A stretch of 64,000 bases of DNA from the NCBI RefSeq assembly GCF_036924745.1, contig NZ_JAZHSD010000001.1, positions 7,005,001 through 7,069,000 of the forward strand, given 5' to 3'. The notes under the pieces were generated by a model. It was not told the DNA's origin and made no database searches. It saw nothing but the letters and a program-made list of their open reading frames with translations. The position numbers and the translations under genes were made by a program. Origin of the DNA: Bradyrhizobium sp. AZCC 1693 (GTDB lineage Bacteria; Pseudomonadota; Alphaproteobacteria; Rhizobiales; Xanthobacteraceae). Below are positions 59,641-64,000 of the stretch, piece after piece (position 1 is the first letter of the stretch; each line of letters opens with the position of its first letter).

Positions 59641-61224
59641 ATGCTCGTTTCCCGCCGTTCACTGCTAAGGGCCGCCGCCGCAGCACCGGCGTTGTCGCTG
59701 CCGGGAATCCCGCGGGCGCAGTCGCAGACCACGCTGCGCTTTATCCCGGTGATCGACCTGACTTTTGTCGATCCGATCTACTCCACGGCGCAGGTCTCCC
59801 GAAACCATGGCTTCATGGTCTACGATACGCTCTACGGCATGAATTCGGCGCTCGAGGTCTCGCCTCAGATGGTGTCCGGGCATGTTGTGTCCAACGACGA
59901 GCGCCAGTGGGACCTGACGCTGCGCGACGGTCTGCTGTGGCATGACGGCGAGCGCGTGTTGGCGCGCGATTGCGTCGCGAGCATTCGCCGCTGGGCGGCC
60001 CGCGACGGGTTCGGCGCCGAGCTGATGGCCGCAACGGACGAACTGTCGGCGCCTGATGACCGCACCATCCGTTTTCGGTTGAGCAGGCCTTTCCCGCTGT
60101 TGCCGGCAGCACTCGGCAAGGCCGCGATCCAGGCGCCGTTCATGATGCCGGAGCGGCTGGCGAGCCAGGACCCGTTCAAGCCGCTGACCGAGGTCGTGGG
60201 CAGCGGTCCTTTCCGGTTCATGGCTGACGAGCGCGTGCAGGGCGCGCGCAACGTGTACGCCCGTTTCGATCGCTATCAGCCCCGTCAGGACGGCAAGCCC
60301 GATTGGACCGCAGGTCCCAAGATCGTTCATTACGACCGCGTGGTCTGGACGACGATGCCGGATGCGGCGACAGGGGTGGCTGCGCTGCAAACGCGCGAGC
60401 AGGATTGGCAGGAGACAACGCCGCACGACCTGCTGCCGGTGCTGAAGCGTACCGGCGGCATCACCACGCGGATTCTCGATCCTCGGGGTTACACCTGCAT
60501 GTTGCGCGTGAACCATCTGCAGCCGCCGTTCGACAATCCCGCGATTCGCCGGGCACTGTTGGGCGCGATCGACCAGTCCGCGTTCATGACGGCGGTTGCG
60601 GGCGACGATCCCGCCTATCAATCCTCGCCGATCGGCTTCTTTGCGCCGGGCACGCCGATGGCGAGCGATGTCGGCCTCAATGTGTTCCGCGGGCCGCGCG
60701 ACATGGCCAAGGTCAAGGCCGATCTGAAAGCCGCCGGCTACAATGGCGAGAAGGTGGTGCTGCTCGTGCCGACCAATTCGGTTGCACAAAAACCGCTCGG
60801 CGACATCGCAGCCGACATGCTGCAGCACGCTGGCATGAACGTCGAATATGCCGGACTGGATTTCGGGGTAGTGTTGCAGCGGCAGTTGAAAAAGGATCCG
60901 ATCGCCCAGGGCGGCTGGAGCGCCGGCGTTGGCAACTGGCAAGGCATCGATTGGCTTAACCCGGCCGGCAATTCGAATCTGCGCGGCGACAGCAAAGTGG
61001 CCGGATGGTACAAGAGCGAGAAGATGGGGGTGTTGCGAAGCCAGTGGCTCGCTGCCGCCAACGTTGCCGAGCAGCAGCGCATCTGCCGCGATATCCAGGC
61101 GTTGTCGTTCGAGGAAATTCCTTACTTCCCGATCGGTCAGTACAAACAACCGACCGCGTTCCGATCGAGCATCACCGGTATCCTCGACGGTGCGGCCGTC
61201 TTCTGGAATGTGCGCCCGGCATGA
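59641..61224 (+). CDS. Peptide/opine-type (family 5) ABC substrate-binding protein
   Basis: 527 residues. The Tat signal VSRRSLLRAAAAAPALSLPG is at the N-terminus. Family-5 features follow: QWDLTLRDGLLWHDGERVLA, VVGSGPFRFMADERVQGARN, and MLRVNHLQPPFDNPAIRRAL. It binds oligopeptides or other larger amides. No oligopeptide permease genes follow; the next gene is an amidohydrolase with an overlapping start (ATGA). It may work with a permease elsewhere in the genome. Confidence 0.87.
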   Translation: MLVSRRSLLRAAAAAPALSLPGIPRAQSQTTLRFIPVIDLTFVDPIYSTAQVSRNHGFMVYDTLYGMNSALEVSPQMVSGHVVSNDERQWDLTLRDGLLWHDGERVLARDCVASIRRWAARDGFGAELMAATDELSAPDDRTIRFRLSRPFPLLPAALGKAAIQAPFMMPERLASQDPFKPLTEVVGSGPFRFMADERVQGARNVYARFDRYQPRQDGKPDWTAGPKIVHYDRVVWTTMPDAATGVAALQTREQDWQETTPHDLLPVLKRTGGITTRILDPRGYTCMLRVNHLQPPFDNPAIRRALLGAIDQSAFMTAVAGDDPAYQSSPIGFFAPGTPMASDVGLNVFRGPRDMAKVKADLKAAGYNGEKVVLLVPTNSVAQKPLGDIAADMLQHAGMNVEYAGLDFGVVLQRQLKKDPIAQGGWSAGVGNWQGIDWLNPAGNSNLRGDSKVAGWYKSEKMGVLRSQWLAAANVAEQQRICRDIQALSFEEIPYFPIGQYKQPTAFRSSITGILDGAAVFWNVRPA

Positions 61225-62594
61225 GCACGATTGCGATCTTTGGCAGCTATGTGTTGTCGCGCAGGGATGGCGCGCAGGAGGTGCTGCGCGATCACTGGGT
61301 GTTGCTGGAAGGCAAACGGATCGCCGCCGTCACGCGCGACCGGCCGTCTGCCGCCGAGGTCTTCGACAGACCGGGCCGCTTCGTGCTGCCCGGACTTCTG
61401 AACCTGCACAACCACTGCTTCAGCGAAGCCGTCGCCCGGACGCACACCGAGGACGGCAATGGTCGCCGGAACAACCAGAGCATTGTCTACACGGTGCTGC
61501 TGCCGCTGACCAAGCGCGGCGCCGACCTGCTGTCGCAGCAAGAGCGGCTCGCGATCGCGCGACTCGGTATTCTGCAATTGCTGAAGGGCGGCGCCACCAC
61601 GGTGATGGAGCCGTTCCGCAACACCATCCCGGAGATGTTCGACGCCGCCGAGGAAATGGGAATCCGCTTCTATGGCGCGCCGTATTTGTTTTCGACCTCG
61701 GATGCCAAGGCGGGGCCGGACGGCGTGGTGCATTACGCGGGCGATGATGGCCAGGCCGATATGGACAGCTGGAACGCGCTATATCATCGCTGGAATGGAC
61801 GCGGCGACGGCCGGATTGGCCTCGCGCTGAGTCCGCACGCGACCGACACCTGCGGTCCGGATCTGCTGCGGGCGTGCGCCGCCCGTGCGCGGGAACTCGA
61901 CGTTCCCATCACCACCCATCTCGCGCAAAGCCAGGCCGAAGTCGCGACGATCGCAAGCCGTCACGGCGGTCGCACGCCGGCCGAATATCTCGACTGGCTT
62001 GGCCTTCTGGCGCCTGATCTTATGGCCGCGCACTGCATCGCCAGCACCGATGGCGATTTGAAGCTGATGGCGGCGAGGGGCGCTACGGTGCTGAACTGTC
62101 CGCGCGTGTTTGCGCGCTCAGGCGTTACCGCGGCATTCGGCCGCTTCGCGGAGCACGGTGTCCGGACGGTGGTCGGAACCGACGGCTACAACATGGACCT
62201 GCTCGGTGAGCTCAACGCCGCGTCGATGATCTCGAAGATTGCGTCTGCCCGTGCTGACGTAGCCAACGCACCTGACCTGATCGAGTCGGTCACGGCAACC
62301 GCGGCGGCGGTCATCAAGCGGCCGGACCTCGGAACGATCGCGCCGGGCGCAACCGCCGACCTCACCGTCGTCGATCTGACCCATCCCCATTTACAGCCGC
62401 TGTTCGATCCACGGCGCGGGCTGGTCGCGCTCGGTAACCGCGCCAATATCGATCAGGTCATCGTCGACGGGCGAGTGCTTATCGATGCGGGCCGATACCT
62501 TCACGGCGACGAAACCGCGATGATTTCGGCCGCGTCAGTGGCAATCGGCAAAATCTGGGATTTGCCGGAAGCCCAGGCGGCCTTCAATGGTTGA
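61221..62594 (+). CDS. Amidohydrolase of the AtzA/TrzA/SsnA-like group
   Basis: 457 residues from the ATG at 61221, overlapping the previous stop. Metal sites of the amidohydrolase barrel: LNLHNHCFSEAVARTHTED (H-x-H), HLAQSQAEVATI, AHCIASTDGD and VVGTDGYNMDLLGELNAA (the G-T-D site). N-terminal (PGLLNLHN-like) and C-terminal beta parts fit the composite domain. Such enzymes deaminate or hydrolyse rings such as triazines, guanine-like bases or chlorohydrolase substrates. In this operon it may give the compound that the other enzymes open. Confidence 0.83.
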   Translation: MSTIAIFGSYVLSRRDGAQEVLRDHWVLLEGKRIAAVTRDRPSAAEVFDRPGRFVLPGLLNLHNHCFSEAVARTHTEDGNGRRNNQSIVYTVLLPLTKRGADLLSQQERLAIARLGILQLLKGGATTVMEPFRNTIPEMFDAAEEMGIRFYGAPYLFSTSDAKAGPDGVVHYAGDDGQADMDSWNALYHRWNGRGDGRIGLALSPHATDTCGPDLLRACAARARELDVPITTHLAQSQAEVATIASRHGGRTPAEYLDWLGLLAPDLMAAHCIASTDGDLKLMAARGATVLNCPRVFARSGVTAAFGRFAEHGVRTVVGTDGYNMDLLGELNAASMISKIASARADVANAPDLIESVTATAAAVIKRPDLGTIAPGATADLTVVDLTHPHLQPLFDPRRGLVALGNRANIDQVIVDGRVLIDAGRYLHGDETAMISAASVAIGKIWDLPEAQAAFNG

Positions 62595-62669
62595 CGGCTC
62601 ATCGGTGCACGCGCTTTCGTGGATGGGCGAGGCGGTCTCGCGCTGCTTCCCTCATTTCAGGAGATAACG

Positions 62670-63878
62670 ATGCCTTTCGATTTGATCCTGCGCGGCGGCC
62701 GGGTGATTGACCCCTCCCAGAAGCTCGACGCGGTGACGGATGTCGCCTTCGTGGGCGGCAAGGTGGCCATGATCGGAAGCGAGCTCAAGGCCGATCCCGG
62801 GACCGACGTGCGGGACGTGTCGGGTTACATCGTTACCCCCGGTTTGATCGATCTGCACACCCACGTCTATTGGGGCGGCACTTCGCTCGGCATCGACGCC
62901 GAGGAGTTCTGCCGCACCTCCGGCGTCACCACGGCGGTTGACACCGGCAGCGCCGGCCCGGGCAATTTCGCTGGATTCCGCAAGCATGTGATCGAGCCGA
63001 GCCAGGTCCGCATTCTGGCCTATCTGCACGTCTCCCACGCCGGCATCTACGGCTTCTCGCATCGCGTCATGGTCGGCGAGAGCGAGGAGATGCGCCTGAT
63101 GAATCCGATCGACGCGGTTGCGGTTGCGGAGGCCAACCGCGACCACATCGTCGGCATCAAGGTGCGGGTAGGGCTCCATGCCTCGGGCACCTCGGGGATC
63201 GTGCCGCTCGAAATTGCGCTTGAGGTCGCTGAAGAGGTCGGCATGCCGCTGATGGCGCATATCGACCATCCGCCACCGAGCTACGAGGAGGTGCTGGCGC
63301 GCCTGCGTCCGGGCGACGTTCTCACGCACGCGTTCCGGCCGTTTCCCAATACGCCCGCCACCGCCCAGGGCACGGTAAAAAGGGTGGTGCTGGAAGCGCG
63401 TGAACGCGGCGTGTTGTTCGACATCGGTCACGGCAAAGGCTCCTTCGCCTTCAAGACTGCCCGCGCCATGCTTGCCAACGGCTTCTATCCCGACACCATT
63501 TCCTCTGACGTCCATGTTCTGTGCATCGACGGGCCGGCCTTTGATCAGGTGACGACCATGTCCAAGTTTCTATGCATGGGCATGCCGCTCTCCGATGTGG
63601 TCGCGGCTTCGACGGTGAATGCAGCGATGGCGCTGCGGCGTCCCGAACTTGGCAGCCTTAAGCCAGGAAGCGCGGGAGATGCCACCCTGATCTCCATCCA
63701 GCAAGGCCAGTTCGACTATGTCGACGCCGTCGGCGAGCATTTGATTGGTAACCGCAAGATCGTGTCCGAAGGCGTCGTCATTGCCGGCCGGTTGGTGGCA
63801 CCCGAAGCAATCGCCGAAATTCAAACAGCTCGCAGGTTAGGCAGAACCGCAAATGGATGTGACTGCGCGAAAATGTGA
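62670..63878 (+). CDS. Amidohydrolase/deacetylase-family metallohydrolase
   Basis: 402 residues from the ATG at 62670, with CAGGAGATAACG before it; the open frame extends upstream without a good start. FDLILRGGRVIDPSQKLDAV is the usual beta start, VTPGLIDLHTHVYWGGTSL holds the H-x-H metal site, then IVGIKVRVGLHASG (with a Lys near the bridging position), LMAHIDHPPPSYEEVL and TISSDVHVLCIDGPA. It fits the dihydroorotase-like amidohydrolase group that acts on N-acyl or cyclic amides. The C-terminal GRTANGCDCAKM is atypical but the stop is clear. It is the last full gene of the operon. Confidence 0.83.
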   Translation: MPFDLILRGGRVIDPSQKLDAVTDVAFVGGKVAMIGSELKADPGTDVRDVSGYIVTPGLIDLHTHVYWGGTSLGIDAEEFCRTSGVTTAVDTGSAGPGNFAGFRKHVIEPSQVRILAYLHVSHAGIYGFSHRVMVGESEEMRLMNPIDAVAVAEANRDHIVGIKVRVGLHASGTSGIVPLEIALEVAEEVGMPLMAHIDHPPPSYEEVLARLRPGDVLTHAFRPFPNTPATAQGTVKRVVLEARERGVLFDIGHGKGSFAFKTARAMLANGFYPDTISSDVHVLCIDGPAFDQVTTMSKFLCMGMPLSDVVAASTVNAAMALRRPELGSLKPGSAGDATLISIQQGQFDYVDAVGEHLIGNRKIVSEGVVIAGRLVAPEAIAEIQTARRLGRTANGCDCAKM

Positions 63879-64000
63879 TTGCTCGAAAGTGCTTCCTGTA
63901 TGGGCAGCCGGAAATTGGCGGGCACGCGAGTGGGCCGTGCTGGCATACCGCTTGCAAGAAAAAGGAGACTGATTGGCATCGGTTTGACTGGCCCGTTTCA
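63879..64000. other. Window end: ribosome site but no readable gene
   Basis: About 120 bases after the last gene. AAAAAGGAGA at 63958-63967 is followed by a few codons that can be read as IGIGLTGPF from 63972, so a next gene may begin here with an unusual start codon. Too little sequence is present to say. Confidence 0.25.

Noticed and set aside
59665..61149. 494-codon open frame on the minus strand
   Set aside because: It lies entirely opposite the family-5 binding protein and has the Arg/His-rich composition of an antisense shadow.
63972..64000. Start of a next gene reading IGIGLTGPF
   Set aside because: A ribosome site is present but no normal start codon fits, and only nine codons are visible.
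1..64000. tRNA or rRNA genes, insertion sequences, integrases, attachment sites and CRISPR arrays
   Set aside because: Reading both strands I saw no transposase or integrase protein, no cloverleaf-like segment with a T-loop consensus and no spaced direct repeats; short RNAs could still be missed without a covariance search.

Overview
The window reads as chromosome of a high-GC alphaproteobacterium of the Bradyrhizobium/Rhodopseudomonas type. This rests on codon use, the C-terminal signals of the PEPxxWA-CTERM kind (Pro-Glu-x-x-Thr-Trp-Ala/Val/Ile), a dispersed intergenic repeat at about 26.0 kb that looks like one common in bradyrhizobial genomes, and the gene content. I could run no searches, so all names come from reading motifs.

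Layout. 0-10 kb is mixed: an end-clipped VanZ-like gene, a PEP-CTERM protein, an island-like methyltransferase-like gene, a decayed PilZ gene, a pair of tiny genes, a large hypothetical membrane protein, a GT2 glycosyltransferase and an orphan RND permease. 10-20 kb holds an orphan pseudopilin (gspG), a large Tat-exported putative glycoside hydrolase, and an AT-richer cassette: methyltransferase, GT4, Wzx-type flippase, Wzy-type polymerase and two GT25 proteins. 20-41 kb is an exopolysaccharide/exosortase locus: GT2, a frameshifted serine acetyltransferase, a WecG-type transferase fused to a STAS domain, the TPR lipoprotein PrsT, an outer-membrane barrel, a Wza-like export protein, an ExeA-like ATPase, a Wzz/GumC-like protein with its CapB-like kinase, a trypsin-like protease, EpsI, an EpsD-like PPIase, a small XrtV-type accessory protein, the exosortase, a phosphoesterase, two PEP-CTERM substrates, a Tyr-Gly-Gly-Gln repeat protein and two more glycosyltransferases. 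41-53 kb holds small genes (including a second copy of the tiny-gene pair), a fourth PEP-CTERM protein, an NfrA-like TPR/barrel protein and a four-gene AlgF-AlgI-AlgJ-AlgX-like O-acetylation operon. 53-64 kb is a separate catabolic unit: a LysR regulator divergent from a tightly packed operon for uptake and hydrolysis of an amide, ureide or hydantoin-like compound.

How it works together. The 13-41 kb genes outline a Wzx/Wzy-dependent polysaccharide with its own export and length control. Beside it is an exosortase that would process the four PEP-CTERM proteins (about 0.8-1.4, 36.3, 37.2 and 42.6 kb). The alg-like operon would acetylate the polymer. No phosphoglycosyl transferase that would start the repeat unit is visible, so it should lie elsewhere.

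Most notable: a duplicated two-gene cassette of very small proteins (3.7-4.0 kb on the minus strand, 41.0-41.3 kb on the plus strand) flanking the whole polysaccharide region; the WecG-STAS fusion without the usual phospho-acceptor serine; an apparent one-base frameshift in the acetyltransferase; and several gene remnants (PilZ, aminotransferase, a TctC-like binding protein, a receiver-like fragment).
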